A stretch of 64,000 bases of DNA from Brienomyrus brachyistius. Lineage: Eukaryota > Chordata > Actinopteri > Osteoglossiformes > Mormyridae. The stretch spans positions 13,901,519 to 13,965,518 of the forward strand of contig NC_064539.1 in assembly GCF_023856365.1 (NCBI RefSeq). The letters are read 5' to 3'. The translations under genes were made by a program, and so were the position numbers. This document shows positions 1-12,250 of this stretch, piece by piece. Within the stretch, counting starts at the first letter, position 1; each line of letters begins with the position of its first letter. Under the pieces are notes generated by a model. It was not told the origin of the DNA. It saw only the letters and a list, made by a program, of their open reading frames with translations, and made no database searches.

Positions 1-780
1 ATTTAGTTAATGGATAAATTCTTAACCACAGTGAATTTCACAATAAGGCAATTAAATACTTGACAAGCAATTACATTGCATAGGGATATGTTTTCTTCCA
101 GAATCATTAAATTGCCACTGTTATTAATTAAAAGACAGATCTTTTAAAAATAGGGTTGACATTTATAAGGCAACGTTCATTTAATGAATGTGGAATGAGC
201 AGAATTAGGCTTATAGGAGAGTTCAGGTTTTGTCATGAGAGTGAAGTGGTTCTTCCGTTTAGAATTTTTGCTGAACAAGCTGCATGTAGTATCACCTCTT
301 TTGTTTCCTGATACAATGGTGCCACTCAGAAAAGTCAATTGCTGAATGGTAATTAAACAGAAGAATGGCAAGTGGACCAAGGGTAATGTAGCTGATCAAG
401 CTTCCTTCTAAATGATGAAAGGTGAATGTAGTGGCAGGCTTTACTGTACATGCTTTGAGTCCTAGGCTTTGACATAACACCTACACTGACCCTTTGTGAT
501 GAAGCTTTATAATCTTGTGTATCTCTTGAAGTTAGATATGTAATAAGTGAACATATTAAATAGCTGTCTGTTTTGTTCCATATGGAAAAGTTTTAAAAAA
601 ATAACGTATGACTCTAATGTGTTTACTCATATCATATAAGCTGTTTCATGATACTCAAAATAAATATACAGTACACATTAACTTAATGTTCTTTATTCAT
701 GTAAAATTAAATTAATGTTTTGTCAAATTTATAAGTACTACTTTGATGAACAATGCTTATTAAATTCATGTTTTGTGAGT
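1..780. other. AT-rich non-coding DNA, nothing recognised
   Basis: No exon with splice sites, RNA gene or recognisable repeat is visible. Short open frames here have no domain or signal-peptide features and look like chance. Confidence 0.6.
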
Positions 781-1940
781 CTGGCAGGGGTGGTGACGGG
801 AAAGACCTAAGGCCAATCACTGTAGCCTGATTATGCCACCCTGGACCAAAGGCCCAGGGACGCCTAAACTAAATTACCCCTAAGGTGGACACAGCCACAC
901 CTTCACAGGTCCAAGTACAGCACCGGAGACATGAATTCCATAAAAATACGTTCACTATTCCCAGGTAGCAAACAAAAAGACATAAACATTCACTGTAGAA
1001 CTGAGGTTTACCTGAGGGGGGCAGACTAGCCAGAGGCGAGCTTCAAAGACTCCAACACGCATGCCGGCACGCAATAGATAGCTGGCTCCTGATGACACAG
1101 CAACCCACAGCAAGCGACACTTGAGGTCACACCAAACGTACAAACACTACCCCCACCACCAAGTGCCTCTAGCCCCCCCGTCAGAGTAGTCTGCTATAAT
1201 AAATATTAAACAAAATTTAACCAAAACAATAAGAAAAATAAACACAGGTCAACCACCGAAAGGCAACAGCCTAACATACAATAAACCGGAACAATGAAAA
1301 GGAAAATTCACTTCATAAACAAACATGTTACCCCACAACTCACATCAAACATGGCAAATTGAATTAAACCAAAACAACCATATGCAAACCCCAACACAAC
1401 GAAACAAAGAAGACACAAAGGAAATACTATTCTAAATGAAGATAAGACAACAGCCCAACCCACTGCGAACCACAAAAGTAGGAGAATACCTGTAGACAGG
1501 AAACCAAAAAGTTAAACCTGCCACCATAGCTCAGGGTTATTAACAAGCAGGAATAGATACATCTTAAACCTACAGACACTTGTAGCTACCGCTTAACCAA
1601 CCATAACAGAGCCACTGGACGGACAAGACATCAACCCGTTCAGCTACGAGCGTACAAAGAAAGCAATAGAGCTCAATACAAACTTAAAAAAACACACCAT
1701 GCACCAATGCCTACCTGTAACAAATGAGGGGCAAACACTACAATGCAGGCGGGGACAGTGAACAAACGCCAAGCTGACAGCGAACTTCAAAGACAAAATA
1801 ACCGACCAGGCAGAATGTCGCGCCACATCCTGCCTAGAAACCTTATACAGGTGCGGTAGTAATTAGTCAGGATCGATTTGACATGGCTGCCACGCCCCAA
1901 TACCCCCCGCCCCCCCAGCACCTGGAATAGTAGTTGCAGA
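781..1940 (-). repeat. Compositionally odd C/A-rich block, possible decayed LTR-type element
   Basis: For about 1.15 kb the plus strand is strikingly rich in A and C and poor in T and G (so T/G-rich on the minus strand), unlike the AT-balanced flanks. Its edges are GC-rich (TGGCAGGGGTGG near 782, a C-run ending CCCCCCCAGCA near 1920). Read on the minus strand it starts TG and ends CA, as LTRs do, but I see no matching target-site duplication or tRNA primer site. No coding frame is convincing. It could also be an old untranslated exon region or another repeat class. Confidence 0.3.
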
Positions 1941-4235
1941 ACCGAAAGTAGATCCTATGGTCACATGAGTTTTACTTTTTAGGCATAATTCTTTGAATGA
2001 ACTCTGCTGAATGAACAGTGACTATTTAATGAGTATTTTGAAAAAAAGCATTTTGTTTCAGTTTGGTTCTTGACCATATTCCCCAGCCACTGAATTAGCT
2101 GCCCCGTGCTATGTCACATATTAATTAATTGATACTCTTTGTGGAGTAAGTTGACCGCGAAGGGCTGCCGCCCGCATTCGGATGATTTTTGTGAACTGTG
2201 TGCTGTGATGTGTCTGCAATGACAAGTAATCACTTTCACTTCAGTTGTTCAGTTAAAAAAATGTTTCGTTGTTGAATGTATTTTTCGTTCTCGATCAACA
2301 AACCTTTTTGTGCTAAACTGTGTCTGAGAAAGCAAGTGTTTATGCATAAACAAAGGAGAGAATGTAGTGAATGTAATGAACATCTCCACCCAACTGTGCT
2401 GTGAATATTCTTGTGTTTTCTTTTCTTTGTAATTTTGTTTTTAAATAAGCCACCCCGGGTCCCGGGTCCTTAGTTATAGCAGCAAACCAAAAAATAAAGA
2501 TATTGTATGAGAACCACAATAGAGCTTAAAAAGGAAATAATTGTATTAATTGTACCACCTTGTGGTAGTCCTTGTTTCCTTTTGGAAACAATATACTGTA
2601 TGGATGTTTCCCAACAGATACAGAGGTCTATTTGAGAGACACATCAATAGCTAAATAAAGTATTACAATCTGTCATCATCTAACTGTTGCTGTAAAAGAG
2701 ACCTTCGATTTAGGTTATTCTGTTGGTCAGCATCTGTTTCTCCTCCATGAAAATACAGTGAGTGGATAACAGTCCCCATATAGTATCATTAAAGGCTGAA
2801 TTCTGATATATGTCAACTTGATGGGCCCCAAAAATGCAGGAAAAGTACTGCGATAGTAGAAATGGATATAGTTCTGATGTGTGGATGGCATCTGTGACAG
2901 GTCATCTGCAGGGATATCTCGGGGCAGTACAGAGACGGGTGACAAGTACGCATATTCAGTGTACCTCTTCCTTCTTTGCACTGCTGTAAAGCTATGAGTT
3001 TTCCCTCATTACCCCCTTAGTAATCCCACTCCATCCTTTTAGCCTGTTCTTGTACTTAATGGTTTCTGCTTATTATCAGAAACCTGCAATGTTATTTTAT
3101 TTATTTTGCTTGCTTCTGTCCTCACACTGAAATAGCTTTGTAATCACCCCATTGTATCAGATTCTGGTATTTTCACCACAACTACCATTGTAAGCACTGA
3201 AAAAAAATCACAGCTTCCTTCATGTCATCCCCATGTTATGTGGCTCTGCTTGCTGTCCTGACTAGTGCAATTCTTATACTGAAATGATTAGAATAAGCAG
3301 TTCTTAGTCCACTTTATTTCTTTGCCTTGTTTCCTGGAACATTTCTAATGGCTTTGTATTATCACCCATTATTTTCTTAGTTGACCCATCTGGTATTATT
3401 GATATTATATAAATGAAATGAAAGTAGTTTAAATCACAAAACAAAAAGATGGTTTTACACTGCGCAAAGTTCGATGGCATACTACAGGGGCCCAAACTTG
3501 TCTGTTAATGTTTATTAAATTACTATTACTACGGAGAGCATTTTAATATGTTTTGTCCTTGTAGCTGCTAAGTACACTGATTCTTAAAGCCATAAAGTTG
3601 TCTGCCTGCTAATTTAGAATCTCCATTGAATAAGTGTTTGAGAAAATGTAAAATCTGGGCGTATTTGATTGATGGTGCCAGTGTGTGTTCGTGCGCATTG
3701 GGTTTATTGAGAGTTGGGACCAGTGTTATTATTGTAGAGTAAAACGGAAATGAAAAACAAAAATTAAAATAAAAGATAATAATTTGTGAACTGAAATGTT
3801 TCATTTGTGAAATGAAAACTGTGTTTACCAAAAAAAACAACCTGTTGGACTTTAATTACTGAAAAGTAGCGCCACACCACCAGCAGAGGTGGAGATTTCA
3901 GGTCCAGAGAGTACAAATCCAGACCAAGATTTTGTTCCGACCAGTTGAGTACTATGTGACTGTGACCTATTTTCTTACTCTGCAAGGCTTCTACAGTCAA
4001 TATAAAATATTACGGAATATTGCATAGCACTGAATATGAAACTGGAAGTTTTTTGTTTGTTTTTGTTTTTTTTTTTTCAAATAGATTTATAGAATATTGC
4101 TGACATAGAATCCATGTGCGAGAGCTGCAACTGATAAACAGCACCGCCGTCATTGCAAATCTGTGATCCAATTAATCATATGTAATTTAAGGCCCTTAGT
4201 GGACAAAACAGGTTTTGTGCCCACAGACACTGTAT
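1941..4235. other. Non-coding DNA, nothing recognised
   Basis: AT-rich sequence with a small CpG-containing patch near 2150-2180. An 84-codon minus-strand frame at 2727-2981 has no recognisable domain, no convincing splice context and no signal peptide, so it is not called a gene. Confidence 0.5.
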
Positions 4236-4700
4236 AAAATCAAGCACAAGCAGAGACTCAAATCCTGATCCTTAAAGGAATGAGTCAACAGTGCTAACCA
4301 CTGCATGACCATAACGCCATTCTTTCAAAGCACACAAGTAAAAGCACCATATTTTCTAAAATTTGTGTATACTCATGCAATTCCACAAACTACTAAAATT
4401 CCAGTTGCATTATTCACTACATGGTCAAAAATATTAGGACCTAGCATTTAATCACTGAATTCAGGTGTTTCATTTAGACTCTTTGCCACAGGTGTATAAA
4501 ATTAAGCACTTAGCCATTTAGTCAGGTTTGCAAACATTTCTGAAAGAGTGGGTCATTCCAAAGAGCTAACGGGGTACTGTCATAGGATGCTACAGATGGA
4601 TTGCAACTACAGTGTGAATTAATGAAGCAAAGGGGAGCTGAGGCTTATAAACACAGTAACCTGGTATCATTATGGACAAGCCCTTTCACATATGCTGTTC
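4236..4700 (+). mobile_element. 5' fragment of a Tc1-like transposon with its repeat flank
   Basis: From about 4420 the sequence follows the left end of a common fish Tc1 family (TGGTCAAAAATATTAGGACC, then the stretch with GCAAACATTTCTGAAAGAGTG). The preceding 180 bp (CAACAGTGCTAACCACTGCATGACC) belongs to a SINE-like repeat. The same two units occur in the same order at 9149-9480, so this is either a duplicated block or a composite repeat. The transposase region is lost after about 4700. Confidence 0.65.
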
Positions 4701-7585
4701 CAGTGGGCTGAGGCAGTAGAAGTTTTGTTACGCTGAAGACATAATCTTCATGTCTTTCCAAAAGCAAGTGGTAAGATGCTCAATAGTGAGTGTTCCTGCT
4801 CCATTGCTCATACAAATTCCCCTGACTCAGCTGATGAAACATCTGGCAGTTGCACAGAAGATGGATCCAGGGTAAACATAAGATTTATCCCAAAAGGAAA
4901 TTCCACAGCATTTCTACTTTACAGAATAACCAGACAGCCTATCTCTCAAGAACCATAAAAGTACTGAAATGACAGTGAGATAAATAGGGTGGATTGATAT
5001 ATTTGAGGTAAGCAAGTAAAGGACTCATGAGCAAGGAACCAAGGTTTGACACAAGATTGTAATCTGAAGCCAGTCCCAGTTGGAAAGCGAGTCAGAGCAA
5101 GACCGAATGTTTGTGTTGAATCATTTAAACGTAATATAATTTAATCATATAATAAATGTTCTGTTCATTTATGTGCATAATAACATTCAAAGCCCATTGA
5201 AAACTGCACCATTTTTTAATGAAAGAAGAGTATGAAAATAAAGATTTGAATTTTATGTTTTGTTAAAATTGTGAATGCATGTCAAATTTAGATACCTAAC
5301 AAAACAACTGGGTATTAATACAGTACATATTGCAGCATGTCACAATTAGTCACATAGTCCTGTTCCAGATTCTTCAGGTTTGTGTATGTCGCCATACTTT
5401 CATAATTTTGTGAATTTATGTTGGAGTCCTGTCTCTGCAGTCCTAAGGACAGACGATGATGGAATCCACAAACAAGAAGTGGTTTGCTTTTACAGATTAT
5501 TTATGTCTTTTTAAAAATAACTTGTTTGTTAATAGGTTTAAGTACAGCTGGCACATACAATTATATTTGTCACTTTTTCTTTTAGTGGTGGTATTCCTAT
5601 TTACATAGCTGGGGGTCTCCCAGAGCGGTATTCAACCTTTAAGGTGTGTAAAAATGTCAGCTGTACTCTAGAAACACTAAAGGTGGTGGCACTGATTTTC
5701 TTTAAAAAGTAACTGTCTAATTCGAATCCAACCTCCCAGTCCCTACTGGCATTTGTTGTAGGTAAACAATTTAACAACCACTTATCCATGCCATAGTGTT
5801 TCGCAATTAAATATCTGATGAGTACAATTAAATTCTTGTCACATGTTCAGTGAAATAAGAAAGACTTAGAATTTATAATTTTAAATATTTTTTTAAACAA
5901 ATATCTCAAAATAGCAAGAAACACGCCAATAATTTAATATTTTTTTCTAAAATTTTATAATTACTGTATTTCAACTAACAATTGAACATCAGTATACTGC
6001 ACATGTAGTGTATTGAGACACTGTTCATTCAACTTTCGTAACAGCTTGAGAAAACTTGTTAACCCTCCCCAACATCATTTTCCCTTATCAAAACGGACTT
6101 AGTTATGTTGTTAAATTATAAAATGTTAATGAAAAGCATGTTGTAAAAAATGCAATCATTAATTAGATAGTAATACTAACAAATTGCTTGTTACTCACTG
6201 CTTTGAAAATCAATGTTTAATCTCCACTATTTGGATTAATTCCAAGAAGTCTCTATGACTGCTGATCCCCACTGCCTCAGAGACAGACTTAAGTAAAAGT
6301 AAATTATGTAAAGTTAAATAAAATTACAATGTGGTAACAAACTGCTGTGCACAACAGGTCACTGCTACTCCACCATAAATGACCTCAGCCATAATGGAAG
6401 ATTATTTTGCATCAAATACTGTAGATATAGACAGTTTCACTGCCCTTGTATAGTAATAGTCATATTTGATGAAAATAGTCATATATTTTTGCTTTTGGTG
6501 AAATGTAATGCATTCTGGTTACAGGTAAAAAGCAGGACTTCATAAATATCCTTACTCTATGTCCGATTTCCATTTTTTAACAGTGAAATTCAGACTGATT
6601 CATGATTTGCTTGTGAAATCAATTTAAGATATTTGGCAAATTTCCCAGTTATATATCAGGTTATTCTTTCTCTACAACTGAAGGTCAATTATGTGTTTCC
6701 CAAAAGAATTATAATGTGCACTACATCATGTGTTTTATCTCTATACAAATCTTCATACTTGTCAATGATTTAAGCATAGTCCTGTTTATACAATAAATTA
6801 ACAATTAGACAGTTTCATGGGTACTAAACCAAATTAATTGCTTGGCTTTTCCTGATGCTATTACTTTAATAGCATCATTTATTTTGAATTAAGTACTGAC
6901 GCAAACTCTAAATAATTAATATTAAAATTAATCCAAGATCACATAATCCAAAAAGTCGGACCGAAATAATGTTTAGGGATCCTGTTTTATAGTTTAGCAG
7001 GTTCCATAAATTGTAGATAAATTGTCACACAGATGTAGGCACTGGACACTGGCACAGGGTACTTACCTCAGCCACAATGTAACTAACACAATCTTCCAAA
7101 TCACACTATAAGTCACTCAGCTCTGTACAGAATACGGTAGCATATGGAGTACTGGCTAGTAATTGGTCCCCTGGCTGACAAATTGTGAAAATGGCCCCAT
7201 CTTCATTTAAAGCTCATATGGTCTGATGAGTACAATTTAATTCACTATAAAAACATATGGCCCATAACCAGTTTTGCAGTAGTGCATTCCGTCTAATAAT
7301 TCTGATACAGAAGAATAATATCATGGCTGAAATAGAACATTAACTGCATGACCTCCGTAGTACTTACAGTATTTCTTTTTAATCACTAATGTTGTTAAGT
7401 GCCACAAAACTGTGACATTGCAGGAAAAAGAAAGTTTCCCTCATAATCCTTACATGTATATACGTGTGTGTATGTGTGTGTGAGGATGAATTCTGTTCAT
7501 CTTGAATAACAATGGAGGTTACAGATTATTAAAATGAACAGGGCATACAATGAGCAAAAAAGAAAACTGTCACCTCCTTCTTTTT
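4701..7585. other. Non-coding DNA, nothing recognised
   Basis: Mostly AT-rich, with a short TG-rich patch near 7460-7485. A 60-codon plus-strand frame (4776-4958) and a 62-codon minus-strand frame (5601-5789) show no domain or splice support. Confidence 0.5.
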
Positions 7586-7984
7586 AAGTCCATCCATCCA
7601 ATTTCTGCACCCGTTTGTCCTATTCAGGATCACAGGGATCTAGAACCTCTATCAGAAGCAATGGGCACAAGGTAGGGAATAACCCAGGATAGGGCACCAA
7701 CTCGTCACAGGGCACACTTACCATTCAACTCCAAGACACCTCAGTATGTTTTTGAACTGTAGGGGGAAACCAGAGGAAACCCCATAATAACACAGGGAGA
7801 ACATGCAAATTCCACAAATATGGAGCCATGGCAGAGACTAAAATTCTGGGGCCGGTTGCACAAAACACCTTAAGTATGACATTTAAGGTTTAATTTCTCC
7901 TTAGCTAAGGGATTTATTTAAGGGTATTGCACAGAACCCCTTAAAAGGTTTCCTTAGCTAAGGAAAAACATTGAGGGATTTACG

Positions 7985-8353
7985 ACATTGAAAGACGTTT
8001 TACAACAGTGACCTGGCAGAACTGCGTGTAGCACTTGTGGAAGAGTGGAACGCATTGCCTCAGGACAACATCATGAGGCTAGTGAGGAGCATGAGACGTC
8101 GCTGTCAAGCTGTCATTGCGATAAAAGGACGAAACACCCGCTACTGACATTCTCAATTTTTGTTATTTGGGGCTGTCCCTGTTATTGTCTAAATTTTTGG
8201 GGTAATAAATATTAAGCTAATGACAATGCTGTTTCTTCTCTACATTATTAGTAATATCAAAGGGAACTTTTACATATTTCATTAATATTCAGAGCAAATT
8301 GGAGATGCACTCATGTACGTTACAATATCCCTAACTTATTGTTGAGTAGTGTA
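7985..8353 (+). mobile_element. 3' end of a Tc1-like transposon nested in the Harbinger element
   Basis: Positions 8019-8125 encode the C-terminus of a Tc1 transposase (residues VEEWNALPQDN, then RSMRRRCQAVIA), very like the end of the copy at 23944-24948. It is followed by a right terminal repeat (AATATCCCTAACTTATTG, ending GAGTAGTGTA) matching the repeat of that same element. The 5' part is absent, and the left junction is approximate. Confidence 0.75.
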
Positions 8354-8506
8354 TTTAAGGTATAGATATACTGTAAAGTAGACTGTAAGGGTGGGTAACG
8401 TTATAGGCTATGATTAGTTAGCGAGCTCGGCTGAACGTGAAACAGGGTTAACGTTCTATGACACTTGCGTTTAGACTGCAACCTAATGTGCTAGAAAAAA
8501 AAATTA

Positions 8507-8899
8507 TTAATTACCAGAATTTATTCTATACGAAATGTCATTTTCAAGGTGGAAGTCCACCTCCAAAACCTCTTTCAAATGAGGCAGCGATGGTAGCGGA
8601 CATGAATGACGCGGCATACCGTTGACTTGAAATACATCGCCTATTACAGCCTGGAAGAAGCCCATAGCATACACCTGCAGAGCAAACATTAACTGCAACG
8701 CAGCTGGGGGAGAACAGCTTCGGATTGTGGGGTGATCCAACTGCAGATGGTCGGACAAATCATAAACTGACTGCCGGTCAAATTTATAAAGCAAAATCAA
8801 TTGCTCATCATTAAGCGTGTCTAAGGGGTTCTCCCGGTCGCGGAACACTCTTTTTGGGATGCGTTTATTTTCGTTATTTATTATCATAAACTCGGCCAT
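8507..8899 (-). pseudogene. HARBI1-like Harbinger transposase, N-terminal fragment
   Basis: The 130-codon frame starts MAEFMIINNENKR and continues with FDRQSVYDLSDHLQLDHPTI and LMFALQVYAMGFFQAVIGDVF, the N-terminal helical region of PIF-Harbinger nucleases. This region precedes the DDE catalytic core, which is missing: the frame ends within a few dozen residues, and the rest of the element (7849-8500) holds no transposase core. It is therefore a truncated, inactive transposase inside the element described above. Confidence 0.75.
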
Positions 8900-9284
8900 G
8901 TTGCAGTTAAGGTATGGTTAGAGGTATCTTATTTTTTTTTCTCTTAGTTTGGCTGCTAAGGTGTTTTGTGCAACCGTTAAGGGACGCCTTGAGTATAAGA
9001 CCAAGATAAGGAGAAAAACTTAAATACTTAAGAGGAAATTTTAAGGAGGGGACTTAAGGGTGTTTTGTGCAGTCAACTTTATTTTAAGGAGACCTTAACT
9101 CAGACTTTAAAGAAAATCTTAACTTTAGGTGTTTTGTGCAACCGGCCCCTGGTCCTTAGAGGAGTGAGCCAACAGTGCTAACCACTGCATGACCACACCG
9201 CCATTCTTTCCAAGTAAGATTACCATATTTTCTTAAATTTGTGTATATTCATGCAATTCCACAAACTACTAAAATTCCAGTTGC

Positions 9285-10362
9285 ATTATACACTGGACAA
9301 AAGTATTGGGACCTACCATTTAATCACAGAATTCAGGTTTCATTCAGACTCTTTGCCATATGTGTATAAAATCAAGCACTTATTTAGTCAGGTTTGCAAA
9401 CATTTCTGAAAGAGTGGGTCACTCCAAATAGCTCACAGAGTACTGTCATAGGATGCCACCTTTGCAATAAGTCAGTTCTTAAATTTCTTCCCTGCTACAT
9501 ATTCAACAGTCACCTGTAAGTGGTACTACAACAAAGTGGAAATGTGTAGGAACAACACAAATTCTGGCATGAAGTTGAAGACCACATACAGTCAATTGAT
9601 AACAGAGCGGGGTCGCTGAGTGCTGTGGCCAAGAAGCTGCATGCAAAACTCACATCACAAGTGCAATGCCAAGCGTCGGATGGAGTGGTGTAAAACACAC
9701 TGCCATTGGTCTCTGGAACAGTGGAAACATGTTCTGTGGAGTGACGAATCAAGCTTCTCTGTCAGGCAGTCTGAACAATGAATGTGGGTTTGATGGATGC
9801 CAGGAGAACGTTACCTGCCTGACTGCATTGTCTGAGCTGAGGAGATTGGCGGAGGAGGAATAATTGTATGGGGATGTTTTTCAGGGGTTTGCCTAGGCCC
9901 TTTAGTTCCAGTGAAGGGACGTTTTAATACTTCAACATACTAGTACATTTTGGGCAATTCTATGCTTTCAACTTTGTGGGAACAGTTTGGCAATGGCCCT
10001 TTTCTGTTCTAGCATGACTGTGCCCCAGTGCACAAAGCAAGGTCCATATAGACATGGTTAGGTGAGTTTGGTGTGGATTAACTTGACTGGCCCACACAGA
10101 GCCATGACTTAAACCCTATCAAACACCTTTGGGGTGAATTAAAACGGAGATTGCTACCCAGGCCAAATGCTCTTCTGGATGAATGGGCAAAAATTCCCAC
10201 AGACACACTCCAAAAAAGTGCCCAGAAGAGTGGCAGCTGTTATAGCTGCAAAAAGGAGGACCAACTCCATGTTGATGCCTATGGATTTAAAATGAGATGT
10301 CATCGAAGTTCCTGTAGGTGTAATGGCCAGGTGTCTCAATATTTTTGTTCATATAGTGTATA
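9285..10362 (+). pseudogene. Decayed Tc1-like transposon with transposase relic
   Basis: The left terminal repeat starts near 9292 (TGGACAAAAGTATTGGGACC) and the right end near 10335-10362 (CAATATTTTTGTTCATATAGTG). Between them run readable pieces of a DD34E transposase in several frames: CRWSGVKH-type text near 9665, the first catalytic region (GGAGTGACGAATC, 9739-9751), the second (CATGACTGTGCCCCAGTGCAC, 10013-10032), and the third (AACCCTATCAAACACC near 10112, where the expected Glu codon is changed). Several hundred bases after about 9560 are deleted and frames shift repeatedly. It is inactive. Confidence 0.8.
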
Positions 10363-10950
10363 TGTGAGTTTGCGAAACCCACATTATATAAAACATTATT
10401 TTGCACCAAGGAAAATAGGGGATGGGATGAAAATCAAATAATTAAATTATGCATTTTATTGTATGCTCAGTATTAGTAACATATTCACATCTTACTTCTT
10501 GTAATAATCCACAATGAACAATGAACAATTCAATAATCAACAATCTCTGCATATCTCTATCATAACCCTGACACATTACACACCTAAACTGCTGACAGGT
10601 TTTTTTCAATAGAGATATTTTCTAGGGTTTATCTGTGACTTATCAGACTGGATACCACTCAGATTTCAACAAATTACTCTTTTTTTTTTTAACAAACTGC
10701 TATTTTGTGAATAAAACATCGCACTGGTCAGTTGAAAAACCACAAGCCAACACAGCTGAACATAAGGTCATATGAGAAGAGAAATCCTTTTTCACCAAAT
10801 ATGATGTTTACAAAACATGTGTCCAAATACAACACAGATATGGAGGTAAAAGTAAGCAACGTGTGTAAATTTTGCACTCAAAAGAAATGCAAAGAAAGAA
10901 AGCTGCAAATTCAATAAGTAAAGAACACAATAAGCAAAAATACGTGCGGA
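10363..10950. other. Non-coding DNA, nothing recognised
   Basis: AT-rich spacer between two transposon relics. No splice-bounded exon or repeat is recognised. Confidence 0.5.
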
Positions 10951-12250
10951 TCAGGAACGCGCTGAGATTCCTGGGTTTATTGGAAAGTTGATCAGAGTTT
11001 GGGGGAGGAGGACAGAAAAGGTGTCACAGGGTGGGTGTGGCTGGATTGGGGGGTAATGGGAGAAGCTGTATTCCTGTATTGTTCAAATCTTGAATAAAGA
11101 ATGTTATGTCTGGGAATAAAGGGTCTACTTCAGTATTCAGGCTTAAGACTAATAATGGCCTTGAGTCCTTGGAGGAGAAGTGCTGTACCAGCATCCAACA
11201 TTTTCAGCTTATCCGCAGAATGCATACTTGGCCATATTGTATACATCCTGGTAACAGCTCCTGCAAGTTTCTTAATTCCTGCATGAAGCATATATTCCCC
11301 AAATCAGCCAGAATTTGTCATTGTTATGGCTGTAAATTGGGGTGTGGTTCTCCTCACTGATGTAAGAAGTGTCCAAATCAGCAAAATCTTCCAGGTTGTC
11401 AACTGTGGTTGTGAAAACCTCCTACCCAGTGAAGTCTAATTAGTCCCTCAGAGCTTCTGTGGCTTCAGTGCACCGTTTTCTTGCTGATTTTGGCTGATTA
11501 TGTTTCAGGCCTATAGCAACTTCGACCTTCTCTCTGTATGAGGAGATGAAGTGGATAAGGGAATGACTGGAGCTGCCCTATGAGACACAAACGGCTGCCT
11601 GGTATGTGTCCTTGATGAGGCTATAAAAGGGATCCAGAGTTTTGACTTCTCTAGTGCTACTTCTTATCAGTTGTTTACAGGTATATTTTTCAGTGTTCAG
11701 CACTCAGGTTTGAAATCTCCCATGATGATGACTGGAGCATCTGAGTGTTTCATCTCTACTTTAGTAATCTAGTCAGGTAACTGTTATTGTGCTAAGTGTG
11801 CATTGGCTATTGCAAGCATGTGCAGCCTACCGAAATATTGTACAGGATGCATCTCAGGAGAACATGTTTTGCGTAAAACCGACACATTACTACACCATCT
11901 TTGCTTAATATTAAAACATATCCCTTTGTTCTAACAGAAAGTAGGCTCACAATCTGATCCGAACAGAGAGATGTCAGGTGCCAGATAGTTCGTCCACTAA
12001 GTGAGCTGGTTTCATTTAACCACGTTTCAGCAAAGCTTAACGTAGATATATTAGAAACGTCATTGTTCTTAACAGCAGTTGCATTCTACCGATTAATGTT
12101 GCTGAGTGAGGGGCCTCTAGAGAGAAACGACCTCAGGAGTGCCAGTCAAAAGCCACGTCTCCAAAAAGAATAGTAAGGGAGCTGCCCCTGTCCCAGTATT
12201 TGCTGTATGTGGTATTCAGCTCCAAAAATGCAGTAGTATTTAATAAGAAA
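10951..12250 (-). pseudogene. LINE relic, apurinic endonuclease region
   Basis: Read on the minus strand, the segment around 11850-11690 gives KHSDAPVIIMGDFK, the signature of non-LTR retrotransposon endonucleases (the GDFN motif with N changed to K). Upstream, near 12050-11990, ETWL-like text is legible after frame changes. Many stops and frameshifts occur, and no reverse transcriptase domain is seen. The rest of the block is too decayed to assign, so the outer limits are estimates. Confidence 0.5.

Larger units (their letters stand above)
7849..9148 (-). mobile_element. PIF-Harbinger transposon with terminal inverted repeats
   Basis: The ends are inverted repeats (GGGCCGGTTGCACAAAACAC on the left, its complement on the right) flanked by a 3-bp direct duplication CTG (7846-7848 and 9149-9151), as expected for PIF-Harbinger elements. 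The motif GTGTTTTGTGCAACCG or close variants recurs inside the right end (8957-8976, 9060-9072, 9128-9144). Internally it keeps only the transposase N-terminus and carries a foreign Tc1 end at about 7985-8353. It is non-autonomous now. Confidence 0.8.
7586..9215 (-). repeat. SINE-like repeat, interrupted by a Harbinger insertion
   Basis: Plus-strand TCCATCCATCCAATTT at 7586, followed by the GCAATGGGCACAAGGTAGGG and GAACATGCAAATTCCACA landmarks, is the reverse complement of the repeat seen nearly full length at 41521-41881. It breaks at 7848 and resumes at 9149 with GGTCCTTAGAGGAGTGAGCC and GTGCTAACCACTGCATGACC. The copy is strongly diverged, so it is old. Confidence 0.7.
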
